43,008 bases of DNA from DAINRZ01 sp964634885 (GTDB lineage: Bacteria; Bacteroidota; Ignavibacteria; Kapaibacteriales; UBA2268). The position numbers were made by a program, and so were the translations under genes. Positions 32,075 to 40,228 of the stretch are shown here, piece by piece (position 1 is the stretch's first letter; each line of letters starts with the position of its first letter). The DNA lies in contig CAZWLN010000041.1 in assembly GCA_964634885.1 (NCBI GenBank), positions 1-43,008 of the forward strand, in the 5' to 3' direction. The notes beneath the pieces were generated by a model. The model saw only the letters and a program-made list of their open reading frames with translations. It did not search any database and was not told the origin of the DNA.

Positions 32075-32773
32075 ATGAAAGTAATAGTATGCGCAGGGCC
32101 TCCGACAAGCGGGAAAACAACAGTCCTCAAACAGGTAATCAGGAAGCTCAAAGCCAAAGATAAAAAAGTAGCTTACCTTAAGATCGACGTTCAGTACGCC
32201 GACGAAGACGAACTCTTCAGCGCCGAATTCGGCATCCCAGTAAAAAAGGTGTACTCCGGCGACCTTTGTCCCGACCATTGCAATGTTGTGGTGCTCGGCG
32301 ACGCCATCAAATGGGCAGAAGAGAACGACGCTTATGCACTCTTCGTTGAGACCGCCGGTTTGTGCCTGCGCTGTTCCCCTTACATCGAGAATGCCCTCGG
32401 TGTGGTAATTCTCGAGGCTACCAGCGGCATGAACCTTCCCCGCAAGATCGGGCCTATGCTCTCCCTGGCGGACATTGCAATCGTTACGAAGATCGACCTG
32501 GTTTCTCAGGCCGAAAGAGAGGTCTTCAGGGCAAATATCAACGACACAGCTAAGGTTGTGGTCATCGAAACCAACGCCCTGCACGGCATCAACATCGACC
32601 ATGTCGTCAGAAGAATTGAAAATTCGGAAGAAGTGAGCGGGCCGCTGATGCTCAGGGGCAATCCGCCCGTCGGGACATGTACCATCTGCGTCGGCAAAAA
32701 AGAAATCGGCAAAGAAGCCCATTTCGGCGTATTAAGAACATTGGAATCGGACATTTTCTATCGTGGAGAATAA
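32075..32773 (+). CDS. HypB/UreG-like metal-chaperone GTPase, Cys-rich
   Basis: The 232-aa G3E-type GTPase has Walker A GPPTSGKT (8-15), VETAGLC (91-97) in the place of the HypB ENVGNLVC motif, and base-recognition TKIDL (138-142). Three Cys groups stand out: CPDHC (Cys65, His68, Cys69), CLRC (Cys97, Cys100) and CTIC (Cys202, Cys205), a set suited to holding metal or an iron-sulfur cluster. HypB and UreG use GTP to insert nickel; no hydrogenase or urease gene is present here, so the client is unknown. Its stop overlaps the NifS start by 11 nt. Confidence 0.82.
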   Translation: MKVIVCAGPPTSGKTTVLKQVIRKLKAKDKKVAYLKIDVQYADEDELFSAEFGIPVKKVYSGDLCPDHCNVVVLGDAIKWAEENDAYALFVETAGLCLRCSPYIENALGVVILEATSGMNLPRKIGPMLSLADIAIVTKIDLVSQAEREVFRANINDTAKVVVIETNALHGINIDHVVRRIENSEEVSGPLMLRGNPPVGTCTICVGKKEIGKEAHFGVLRTLESDIFYRGE

Positions 32774-33902
32774 AGTCAACATATATTTCGACAATAATGC
32801 CAGTACTCCCGTTGACAAAAGGGTTGTCGAGGTCATGCTGCCCTATTTCAACCAACAATACGGCAATCCCTCCAGCCTCCATTCTTTTGGTGTTGAAGCC
32901 AAAGAAGCAGTAGAAAGGTCGAGAAAAACAATTGCCGGCCTTCTCAATGTCGGGCCGGATGAGATATTCTTTACTTCAGGTGGTACGGAGTCGAATAATT
33001 TCGCCATTAAAAGCTGCGCATTTACGAACCGGGTGAAGGGCAATAACATCATCGTCTCTGCCGTCGAACACGACTGCATAATCGAATCGTGCAACTGGCT
33101 GAAGAGGTTGGGCTTTGCCATTACCGTCCTGCCGGTTGACAGCGAAGGATTTGTCGATCCTGACGAACTGTCCCGGTCAATAACCAACGAAACGGTACTG
33201 GTATCGGTAATGCATGCCAATAATGAGATAGGGACAATCGAACCGATCGATGCAATAGCAGAAATCTGCAACAACCGTGGAATTACCTTTCACACCGATG
33301 CCTGCCAGTCGTTCGGAAAAATACCCCTCAACCTGAAGAATATCGATATGATGACCTTCAGCGCCCATAAGATATATGGCCCGAAAGGAATCGGCGCCCT
33401 TTACTGCCGCAAAAGCACTCAATTGCAGCCATGGCAGCACGGCGGGAACCAGGAATACGGCATGAGATCGGCAACAGAGAATGTACCGGCTATTGTCGGA
33501 TTTGCCGGAGCCGCAGAAATTTGTTTCGAAGAAATGGAAAGAGAATCGAGCCGACAAATTCATTTAAGAGACAAATTAATCAATAAGCTATTATCAACCG
33601 GGAATATATACCTGAACGGCCCACGGGAGGACAGGCTGCCTAATAACGTTAACTTCGGTATCAGCGGTAACGAAGGTAATGCCGCTAAACTACTGATGAT
33701 GCTTCATGACCGCGGTATTGCCGTTTCTACGGGTTCTGCCTGTTCTTCGAACAGAGGCTCCGCATCGCACGTTTTAACAGCGCTGGGACTTAATCAGGTA
33801 GAAGCGCTTGGCGCCGTCAGGCTCAGCCTCGGCAGGTACAATACAGAAGAAGAAATTGATTATTTTTTAGATATACTACCTTCCATCATGGAACAATTAT
33901 GA
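32763..33902 (+). CDS. Cysteine desulfurase, NifS/IscS group
   Basis: The 379-aa PLP enzyme removes sulfur from cysteine as a protein-bound persulfide. Lys203 in TFSAHKIYGPKGIG binds PLP, His103 lies in SAVEHDC, and the catalytic cysteine is Cys327 in STGSACSSNRGSASHVL, the long loop of the NifS/IscS group. The start is GTG inside the end of the GTPase gene. With the GTPase, the ABC ATPase and the 4Fe-4S protein it likely supplies sulfur for a cluster or cofactor. No IscU or SufU scaffold is encoded in the operon. Confidence 0.92.
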   Translation: MENKVNIYFDNNASTPVDKRVVEVMLPYFNQQYGNPSSLHSFGVEAKEAVERSRKTIAGLLNVGPDEIFFTSGGTESNNFAIKSCAFTNRVKGNNIIVSAVEHDCIIESCNWLKRLGFAITVLPVDSEGFVDPDELSRSITNETVLVSVMHANNEIGTIEPIDAIAEICNNRGITFHTDACQSFGKIPLNLKNIDMMTFSAHKIYGPKGIGALYCRKSTQLQPWQHGGNQEYGMRSATENVPAIVGFAGAAEICFEEMERESSRQIHLRDKLINKLLSTGNIYLNGPREDRLPNNVNFGISGNEGNAAKLLMMLHDRGIAVSTGSACSSNRGSASHVLTALGLNQVEALGAVRLSLGRYNTEEEIDYFLDILPSIMEQL

Positions 33903-33921
33903 CAAGAACGGAGTAATAAAT

Positions 33922-34590
33922 ATGACAGATAAAGAAAGCATACTCAAAAAATTGCCGGGTAAGGACTGCGGACTTTGCATGAGCAAAACCTGTGAAGATT
34001 TCGCTGAAATAGTCCTGAAAGACCCCTCGGAAATAAAAAAGTGCATTCCACTGAGCCAGAATGCTCAGAAAACATCTAAGATATTCCTACCGGGAGAAGC
34101 CGAGGCTTTCTCGGAGGAAATCACCTGGAAAGACCACCTGGGAAGGGATTACGACTTCATACTCGACAAATATCCCGGCGAGACAGGCCCCAGGGAAACG
34201 ATAATACTTTTCAATCCGACAAATGTCGAAAAACTCGGGATTAAAAAAGGCGATATTCTCTACGGCAGGCCTGCATGGATCTCCTGCGGATGCCCCGTAA
34301 CACATGTCGGACAGGTCGTCGAAGAACCCGATTACTTCAACGGTACCGTCGTCTGGTGCATCGTCGGCCCCATGCAGGCACGCGAGCGCGGCATCAACAT
34401 CGGCTACTACAATACTACTGCCTATGAAGGCATCGTTAAACATACGAAAGCTGAACTCGAGATCGGCCGCCGCTACTATTTCCAGCCCCGCTACTGCATG
34501 CTCCAGTGGCGACACTGCGGACTGCTCAACCAGATAGCAAAAACGAAGGATGGCGCCCGCGTCCGCATCGAAGGTTTATGGATCGGCTGA
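33922..34590 (+). CDS. 4Fe-4S domain protein of unknown function
   Basis: The 222-aa protein begins with a classic 4Fe-4S binding domain: LPGKDCGLCMSKTCEDFA with Cys16, Cys19 and Cys24, and Cys41 16 residues later (C-x2-C-x4-C-x16-C, as in the Fe-S domain of corrinoid and Rnf-like proteins). The C-terminal ~150 residues have further Cys (122, 124, 146, 192, 199), for instance in ISCGCPVTHVGQ and YCMLQWRHCG, and match no fold I know. It could be a scaffold, carrier or target of the cassette. It lies 19 nt after nifS and 15 nt before cysD. Confidence 0.75.
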   Translation: MTDKESILKKLPGKDCGLCMSKTCEDFAEIVLKDPSEIKKCIPLSQNAQKTSKIFLPGEAEAFSEEITWKDHLGRDYDFILDKYPGETGPRETIILFNPTNVEKLGIKKGDILYGRPAWISCGCPVTHVGQVVEEPDYFNGTVVWCIVGPMQARERGINIGYYNTTAYEGIVKHTKAELEIGRRYYFQPRYCMLQWRHCGLLNQIAKTKDGARVRIEGLWIG

Positions 34591-34605
34591 TGTGAAAGAT
34601 TGACA

Positions 34606-35502
34606 ATGAACGGATACTTAAAAGAACTGGAAAACGAAAGCATTTATATACTACGCGAGGCAATAGCCGAAGCTGAGAACCCGGTAATGCTCTATTCCAT
34701 CGGCAAAGACTCCGGGGTGATGCTCCATCTTGCGATGAAAGCTTTCTATCCCATACAGCCTCCCCTGTCCTATATGCATGTTGACACTACCTGGAAATTC
34801 AGGGAGATGATCGATTTCAGGGAGATGATTGCGAAAAAGTACAACATCGACATTATCGTTTACAAAAATGAAGACGGATTGAAACAGAACATCAATCCTT
34901 TCACCCACGGCAGCATGATTTACACAAACATCATGAAGACCGAAGCGCTGAAACAGGCGCTGAACAAATACCGGTTCGACATCATCATCGGCGGCGCCAA
35001 ACGCGAAGAAGAAAAAAGCCGTGCAAAGGAAAGGGTTTTCTCCTTCAGGGACGACAAACACAGTTGGAACCCAAAGGAACAGAGGCCTGAAATGTGGGAT
35101 TTCTTCAATACGAAAAGGAAACCGGGCGAAAGTTTCAGGGTGTTTCCCCTCTCGAACTGGACCGAACTGGACATCTGGCGGTACATCCTCGCCGAGGGCA
35201 TCGACGTCGTACCTCTGTACTTTGCCGAAGAGCGAAAAGTTGTGTGCCGTAACGGACAGTATATCAACGTTAACGACGACAGGTTCCAATACGAACCCGG
35301 CGAGAAGCCGTTCATGAAGAAAATCAGGTTCAGGACATTAGGCTGCTACCCCCTGACCGCAGCGATAGAATCCGATGCTGCCGATTGCGAGGGCATCGTC
35401 CGTGAACTGGAGGAAACCAATATTTCCGAAAGGGTCGGCAGGCTCATCGATTTCGACCAGGCAGGGAGCATGGAAAAAAAGAAACATGAGGGGTACTTCT
35501 GA
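34606..35502 (+). CDS. cysD: Sulfate adenylyltransferase small subunit CysD
   Basis: The 298-aa PP-loop enzyme makes adenosine phosphosulfate (APS) from ATP and sulfate. The PP-loop is YSIGKDS (residues 30-36). Typical CysD segments follow: SYMHVDTTWKFREM, IIIGGAKREEEKSRAKERVFSFRDD, FPLSNWTELDIWRYI and RTLGCYPLTAA. A TTG at 34600 is in frame, but the ATG at 34606 matches family starts. It overlaps or abuts cysNC, its GTPase partner. Confidence 0.96.
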   Translation: MNGYLKELENESIYILREAIAEAENPVMLYSIGKDSGVMLHLAMKAFYPIQPPLSYMHVDTTWKFREMIDFREMIAKKYNIDIIVYKNEDGLKQNINPFTHGSMIYTNIMKTEALKQALNKYRFDIIIGGAKREEEKSRAKERVFSFRDDKHSWNPKEQRPEMWDFFNTKRKPGESFRVFPLSNWTELDIWRYILAEGIDVVPLYFAEERKVVCRNGQYINVNDDRFQYEPGEKPFMKKIRFRTLGCYPLTAAIESDAADCEGIVRELEETNISERVGRLIDFDQAGSMEKKKHEGYF

Positions 35503-35503
35503 T

Positions 35504-37381
35504 ATGGCTGAACTGATTAGATTCCTTACATGCGGCAGTGTGGACGACGGCAAATCGACAATGATCGGTAAATTGCTGTTCGACGCCGGCCTGATATACG
35601 AAGACCACCTGCAGTCCCTCAGGGCGGAGATGAAAGCCAACGGTAACCAGTCAGGAGAAATCGACTACTCCTTCCTGCTCGACGGCCTGCTCGCCGAACG
35701 GCAGCAGGGCATTACCATCGACGTAGCCTACCGCTATTTCTCGCTCAAAGACAGAAAATTCATTGTGGCGGACACTCCCGGACACACTCAATATACAAAG
35801 AACATGGCGACCGGCGCCTCCCACTGCGAAGCTGCCGTCATCCTCATCGACGCCCGCAAGGGCCTCGGGGTACAGACACGCCGTCACAGCCTGATCTGCG
35901 CGATGATGGGCATCAGGAAAGTAATATTCGCCATTAATAAATTCGACCTGGTGGACTGGTCCCAGGAGGTTTATACCACCATAGCCGGCGATTGCACGAA
36001 TCTCGTAAACGAACTGGCAGCAATCGGGTACGGCAATCTGAAATACGGCTGCATCCCGGTATGCGCCCTGCTCGGGGACAACCTGCTCCACCGATCGGAG
36101 AACATGCCCTGGTACAAAGGCCCGACCGTCTATGAATGGCTGGAGTCGCTCCGGCACGAAGAACAGCCATCATCCGGCAGCGCTGAATTCACAGTACAGA
36201 ATGTCCTCAAATCAAGTTCACGGGATAGTAATAATAATTTCCAGGCTCATTCGCAGTTCACTAACGGTGAGCTGAAGAATTTCAGGGCCTACGCCGGGAA
36301 ACTGGCCTCCGGCACATTGAGTTCCGGCCAGACGGTCAAAGTCCTGCCCTCGGGCCTGAAAACCTCGGTTAAGGGCGTAATTAAAGGCTTTGGCTTCGTC
36401 CAGTCCGCATCTGCCGGCGACTCCGTGTCGTTAATGCTCGAAGATGAGATTGACATCTCCCGCGGCGACATCATCGTTACGGACGATGTCCCTGTTTCCA
36501 GCCATTCCGATTTTATTGCAGAAGTGATATGGATGGACGACAAGCCGCTTTATAACCGGGACAACTATATCATCAAGGGCTATTTCGGGTACATCAACGC
36601 AACTTTTACTAAGGTAGTACACAAATACAACCTTGAAACTTACCGGCATATTGCCACCGACAGGCTGGAACTCAACGAAGCAGGCACCGTTCACGTCAAC
36701 TGCCACCGTCCCTTGTTCCTGCAGGAATACAAAGACAACAGGCACACCGGCTCCTTCCTGATCATCGACAGGTTAAGCAACAGGACCGTCGGCGGAGGGA
36801 TGATCAGGGAACTGGTTGACACGAAAACCGCCCCCGAACCGGCTCTGTCAAGGAAAAAGCCCTTCATCCTCTGGTTTACAGGGCTGTCCGGCAGCGGCAA
36901 GACCACAGTGTCCGAATACCTGAGGAACACCCTGTTGCTGAAAGGCGTCAGTTCTGTGCTTCTGGACGGCGACACCCTCAGGCACGGCGTCAGCAAAGGC
37001 CTGGGATTTACCGACGAAGACAGGAAAGAGAACATACGCCGTACTGCTGAAATGGCGAAACTGATTGCCGACTCCGGCGTCAATGCCATCTGCGCTTTGA
37101 TCTCACCTTTCGAATCGGACAGGCAGCAAGCCAGGAAATTGCTCGAAGGTTACCGGTTTGTTGAGATTTTTGTGGACACCCCTCTGGAAGTGTGCGAGGA
37201 GCGCGACGCCAAGGGTTTCTACAAGAAGGCAAGGATCAGGGAGATACTTGATTTTACAGGCATCGGCTCCATCTACGAAAAACCCGCCAATCCCGATGTA
37301 ACGATAAATACCGACAGCATTCCCACCGGTGAATCCGTTGACAGGATAATTGATTACCTGCTTATTAACGGGATTCTTTAG
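35504..37381 (+). CDS. cysNC: Bifunctional sulfate adenylyltransferase subunit 1 / APS kinase
   Basis: The 625-aa fusion joins CysN, the EF-Tu-like GTPase that drives CysD, to CysC, the kinase that turns APS into PAPS. CysN motifs are CGSVDDGKST (10-19), DTPGHTQYTKNM and INKFDLVDW; the APS kinase P-loop is GLSGSGKT (460-467) with LLDGDTLRHGV and NIRRTAEMAKL. The ATG at 35504 follows GAGGGG at a good distance; an ATG at 35486 inside cysD is an alternative. It ends the eight-gene operon. With cysD it makes PAPS, which the operon's sulfotransferase could use. Confidence 0.95.
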   Translation: MAELIRFLTCGSVDDGKSTMIGKLLFDAGLIYEDHLQSLRAEMKANGNQSGEIDYSFLLDGLLAERQQGITIDVAYRYFSLKDRKFIVADTPGHTQYTKNMATGASHCEAAVILIDARKGLGVQTRRHSLICAMMGIRKVIFAINKFDLVDWSQEVYTTIAGDCTNLVNELAAIGYGNLKYGCIPVCALLGDNLLHRSENMPWYKGPTVYEWLESLRHEEQPSSGSAEFTVQNVLKSSSRDSNNNFQAHSQFTNGELKNFRAYAGKLASGTLSSGQTVKVLPSGLKTSVKGVIKGFGFVQSASAGDSVSLMLEDEIDISRGDIIVTDDVPVSSHSDFIAEVIWMDDKPLYNRDNYIIKGYFGYINATFTKVVHKYNLETYRHIATDRLELNEAGTVHVNCHRPLFLQEYKDNRHTGSFLIIDRLSNRTVGGGMIRELVDTKTAPEPALSRKKPFILWFTGLSGSGKTTVSEYLRNTLLLKGVSSVLLDGDTLRHGVSKGLGFTDEDRKENIRRTAEMAKLIADSGVNAICALISPFESDRQQARKLLEGYRFVEIFVDTPLEVCEERDAKGFYKKARIREILDFTGIGSIYEKPANPDVTINTDSIPTGESVDRIIDYLLINGIL

Positions 37382-37412
37382 GAAGAGTGGAGTTTTTTTA
37401 ATTACGAATTAC

Positions 37413-37440
37413 GAATGTAGAATGTAGAATGTAGAATGTA
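37413..37440. repeat. Heptamer tandem repeat (gaatgta)x4
   Basis: Four perfect copies of gaatgta stand in a row just before a degenerate gagac...gtctc palindrome. Such short repeats can change number by slippage. Confidence 0.8.
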
Positions 37441-37496
37441 GAGAGACTCAAGACTTGCGTCTCAATGATAGAAAACAATTTTAACAAAATTAGAAT

Positions 37497-37600
37497 GTAG
37501 AGACAGGTCTCAGACCTGTCTCACAGCATACCTGGCGAAGCCAATTCTGAATGCTGAGCCGAGCGTAGCGAGACCGGCGCAGGCAATTCTGAATGCTGAA
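37497..37600 (+). repeat. 104-bp dispersed repeat, copy 1
   Basis: Copy 1 contains the hairpin GAGACAGGTC-TCA-GACCTGTCTC (37500-37522), then agcatacctggcgaagcc and gccgagcgtagcgagacc. It is identical to copy 2 over 54 nt before the gap (37673-37726) and 50 nt after it (37827-37876). Confidence 0.85.
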
Positions 37601-37672
37601 TTAAGAATAAAGAATTACAAATTCAATATGTCAGCAAGTGGTTGAATTTATTTCCAATTTAGTATTACAGTT

Positions 37673-37876
37673 GTAGAGACAGGTCTCAGACCTGTCTCAC
37701 AGCATACCTGGCGAAGCCAATTCTGANNNNNNNNNNNNNNNNNNNNNNNNNNNNNNNNNNNNNNNNNNNNNNNNNNNNNNNNNNNNNNNNNNNNNNNNNN
37801 NNNNNNNNNNNNNNNNNNNNNNNNNNATGCTGAGCCGAGCGTAGCGAGACCGGCGCAGGCAATTCTGAATGCTGAA
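37673..37876 (+). repeat. 104-bp dispersed repeat, copy 2, split by gap
   Basis: The bases before (37673-37726) and after (37827-37876) the N gap equal the two halves of copy 1 with no base missing between them. The hairpin lies at 37676-37698. Confidence 0.8.
37727..37826. other. Assembly gap (100 N) inside intergenic repeat
   Basis: The gap breaks copy 2 exactly where copy 1 continues without interruption at 37550/37551. It probably stands for zero or more extra repeat units that the assembler could not resolve. Confidence 0.9.
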
Positions 37877-37922
37877 TGCTGAATTCTGAATGTAAGAAAA
37901 AGCTGACCCGGAGCGTCTTTCT

Positions 37923-37957
37923 CCTTCCCCTTGGGGAATAATTCCCCTTGGGGAAGG
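37923..37957 (+). repeat. Perfect 16-bp hairpin repeat
   Basis: CCTTCCCCTTGGGGAA (37923-37938), TAA, then the exact reverse complement (37942-37957), followed by gctgggatgggg. A diverged copy is at 26811-26872. Confidence 0.75.
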
Positions 37958-38092
37958 CTGGGATGGGGTTTCTCAGTTCGTAAAGCAAGGAGAATTCTGA
38001 ATGAAAGAGGTTTCACCCGCCTTGGATAAGGAAGGGGCAGGGGGCGGTTCGATTCTTAGTTCTTAAAGTTCATACTCGAACTCCAGGCTCTG

Positions 38093-38629
38093 CTACTTCG
38101 CCATCGAGTCAACCTCTTTCTGACCCTCATTTTCCATGAGGCCGAGGCCGTACTTCCCGGCGAACACTTCAACGGCGTCACGAAACCCCGCGTCGTACTT
38201 CACTTCCCTGTCGCCAATCCCTTTGGTAATGGCCCTGACCCTGTCTTTGTCTTCCTGTGAGAAAGGCTCTCCTTTTGCAATTATCGCAATCACTTCCTTA
38301 AGGTCCTTGTCAATCATCGACTTGTAGAACTCGAGCAGCGCCTCAAGTTTTTGCCTCATAGTGTCGTCCCCGCCGAAGGCCCCGTAGTTCTTCACAGCTT
38401 CAATGCTTTCTGCACACGCTTTCACGGCATTAGCACAGGCAGGGTTAATTTTATCCATATCCCGGGTTTTCATAGCTTTGTACAGGTCCAGAATCGGGCT
38501 GACGACTGTGCCCTGGATGGCAACTAATTTCTCCTGGTACTCTTTGGCATTCTCAGGGGTATTGCCGCACCCCATGAGGAACACCACGATGCCCAACAGC
38601 AGGATGGCAACTCCGGACAGGTTCTTCAT
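38093..38629 (-). CDS. Lipoprotein of a tandem paralogous family, member 1
   Basis: From the ATG at 38629 (AGAGGTAATTG upstream) the precursor is 178 aa with a lipoprotein signal ending FLMGC (Cys21). The mature part is helical and carries the family pattern: YQEKLVAIQ, then AVKNYGAFGGDD-MRQKLEALLEFYKS, a central EDKDRVRAI and GDREVKYD, and a C-terminal FAGKYGLGLMENEGQKE. It is the most diverged of the lipoprotein copies (NYGAFGG instead of KEGPF-G). The family is not known to me with certainty; the layout recalls the LIC11966-type surface lipoproteins, untested. Confidence 0.8.
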   Translation of the reverse strand: MKNLSGVAILLLGIVVFLMGCGNTPENAKEYQEKLVAIQGTVVSPILDLYKAMKTRDMDKINPACANAVKACAESIEAVKNYGAFGGDDTMRQKLEALLEFYKSMIDKDLKEVIAIIAKGEPFSQEDKDRVRAITKGIGDREVKYDAGFRDAVEVFAGKYGLGLMENEGQKEVDSMAK

Positions 38630-38760
38630 CAATTACCTCTCAATATTTTTCGCAATGCATAAATATGTGCAAAAACCCAGTACATTGCAAATATACGTAA
38701 CCGACGATAAATAATATAATTAAAAAATTCGGGATTGTGAACATTATTATGAACTAACCG

Positions 38761-38788
38761 AAAAAAAACCCCGGGTTGAGGCCCGGGG
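38761..38788 (-). terminator. Rho-independent terminator after member 2
   Basis: On the minus strand CCCCGGG (38788-38782) pairs with CCCGGGG (38775-38769) and is followed by eight Ts. It separates member 2 from member 1, so member 1 needs its own promoter. Confidence 0.88.
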
Positions 38789-38813
38789 CGGAAAATATCA
38801 AAGTAGAGAGAAT

Positions 38814-39365
38814 TTACTTATGCTCGTTCATTTTATCAACTTCCTTTTGCAGTTCATTATCGACAACCCGTAAGCCGAATTTCTCTGCAAAGGCATCGTG
38901 TGCCACCTGAAAATCAGCGTCCAGCTTTTTCTCCCGTTCGGTAATTGAATTGTTTATCTCTACAAGCTTGTTTTGTTCTTCCGGAGTTATATTCGGATAT
39001 TTTGCCATTATCGTAATCATCTCCTTGAATTCGTTCTCAGCCAAGGATTTGTAAAACTCCAACAGCGTCTGCAGCTTCTGCCTCATTGTATCATCGCCTT
39101 CGAAAGGGCCCTCTTTTTTGATTGCTTCGACTGCGTCGACAGTGGCTTTCAACGCAGCAGCATAGGCAGCGTCGATCTTAGTTTTGTCGCCGGTGCTAAA
39201 AGCATCCGTCAAAGCAAGGAATGACTTCACAACAGAGGTTTGGATTGCAACCAGTTTGTCGTTATAGTCCTTGACATCCATTGTGTCTTTCTTTGTTTCT
39301 CCGCAGCCAACAAAGATCAGCAGGGCAAAAGAGAAAAGAGTTGCAAAGGTAATTGTCTTTTTCAT
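38814..39365 (-). CDS. Lipoprotein of a tandem paralogous family, member 2
   Basis: The 183-aa precursor has a lipoprotein signal (MKKTITFATLFSFALLIFVGC, Cys21). The mature helical domain has YNDKLVAIQTSVVKSFLALT, AVEAIKKEGPFEGDD-MRQKLQTLLEFYKS, a stretch with YPNITPEEQ and ITEREKKLDADF, and FAEKFGLRVVDNELQKEVDKM. It is predicted as an all-helical bundle. Its own terminator follows, so it is at least partly expressed apart from member 1. Function unknown. Confidence 0.85.
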   Translation of the reverse strand: MKKTITFATLFSFALLIFVGCGETKKDTMDVKDYNDKLVAIQTSVVKSFLALTDAFSTGDKTKIDAAYAAALKATVDAVEAIKKEGPFEGDDTMRQKLQTLLEFYKSLAENEFKEMITIMAKYPNITPEEQNKLVEINNSITEREKKLDADFQVAHDAFAEKFGLRVVDNELQKEVDKMNEHK

Positions 39366-39491
39366 GATACTCTTTCAAAAATTAAACAACACAGTAATAA
39401 TAAATAATTTCAAATAATTTACTCAAACACCTGAGGAGTGAGCTGTTATGAAATAGTAAATACAATTGTATATCATCTGTCCTTTATATTA

Positions 39492-40019
39492 TTATTTGTC
39501 TATTTCTTTTTGGAGTTCGTTTTCTTTGAGAATGAGGTTGTATTTCTCTGCAAATGCTTTTTGCACAGCCTGGTATTCAGCGTCCAAGGGCCTTTCTCTT
39601 TCGGCAACAGAAGCATTAATGTCATTGGCCCTTTGCTGATCTTCCTGTGTCAAATCCGGATATTTTCCGATTATTTCGACTAACTCTTTGTAATCAATGT
39701 CAACGACAGACTTGTAAAACTCTAACAAAGCCTGTAGTTTTTGCCTGAAAGTATCGTCCCCGTCGAACGGGCCTTCCTTTTTAACGGCTTCGACCGCATC
39801 GGCCGTGACTTTCTGTGCAGCAGCCCAGGCCGCGTCGATCTTTGTTTTGTCCTTCGAGGAAAATGACTCACCGAGGCCAATAAATGTCTTTATGACGTTG
39901 TTTTGGATGGCGACCAGCCTGTTATTGTATTCCTCGGCTTCTTTCGGGCCTTTCCCGCAATTAACCAACATCAGAACCGTCAACAGGAACAAAGCCGAAA
40001 AACGAACAGACCTTCTCAT
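39492..40019 (-). CDS. Lipoprotein of a tandem paralogous family, member 3
   Basis: The best start is the ATG at 40019 (GGAAGGAAAG upstream), giving 175 aa with lipobox LMLVNC (Cys21 of the precursor). The domain has YNNRLVAIQNNVIKTFIGLG, AVEAVKKEGPFDGDD-FRQKLQALLEFYKS, YPDLTQEDQ, VAERERPLDAEY and FAEKYNLILKENELQKEIDK. It is close to member 2, consistent with recent duplication. Confidence 0.85.
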   Translation of the reverse strand: MRRSVRFSALFLLTVLMLVNCGKGPKEAEEYNNRLVAIQNNVIKTFIGLGESFSSKDKTKIDAAWAAAQKVTADAVEAVKKEGPFDGDDTFRQKLQALLEFYKSVVDIDYKELVEIIGKYPDLTQEDQQRANDINASVAERERPLDAEYQAVQKAFAEKYNLILKENELQKEIDK

Positions 40020-40170
40020 GATCTTTCCTTCCATTATTTAACACAATCAAAAAACACATTTATCATTTAATGTGCCATTTTTATTGAGATACATTATCGG
40101 CTGGTTTACAGAAAAAATAAACAGTGTATTTTTTCAATCGAAGGAGAGCAATGCCTGTCACTTCACATGC

Positions 40171-40199
40171 AAAAAAGCCCCGAAAAATCTTCCGGGGCT
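40171..40199 (-). terminator. Rho-independent terminator after member 4
   Basis: On the minus strand AGCCCCG (40199-40193) pairs with CGGGGCT (40182-40176) and is followed by a T-run (the A run at 40171-40176). It lies 30 nt past the member 4 stop. Confidence 0.85.
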
Positions 40200-40228
40200 G
40201 ATATAGTAACTGTCAATACTCTCTCAAT

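Larger units (their letters stand above)
37382..38092. other. Repeat-filled intergenic region (711 bp)
   Basis: No gene is visible. It holds (gaatgta)x4 at 37413-37440, two copies of a ~104-bp repeat (37497-37600 and 37673-37876 around the gap), a perfect hairpin at 37923-37957, and scattered gaattctgaatgct motifs. Convergent genes flank it, so it may collect inserted repeats without cost. Confidence 0.7.

Noticed and set aside
37648..38016. ORFs across the N gap
   Set aside because: They run through Ns and repeats, so the translation has no meaning.
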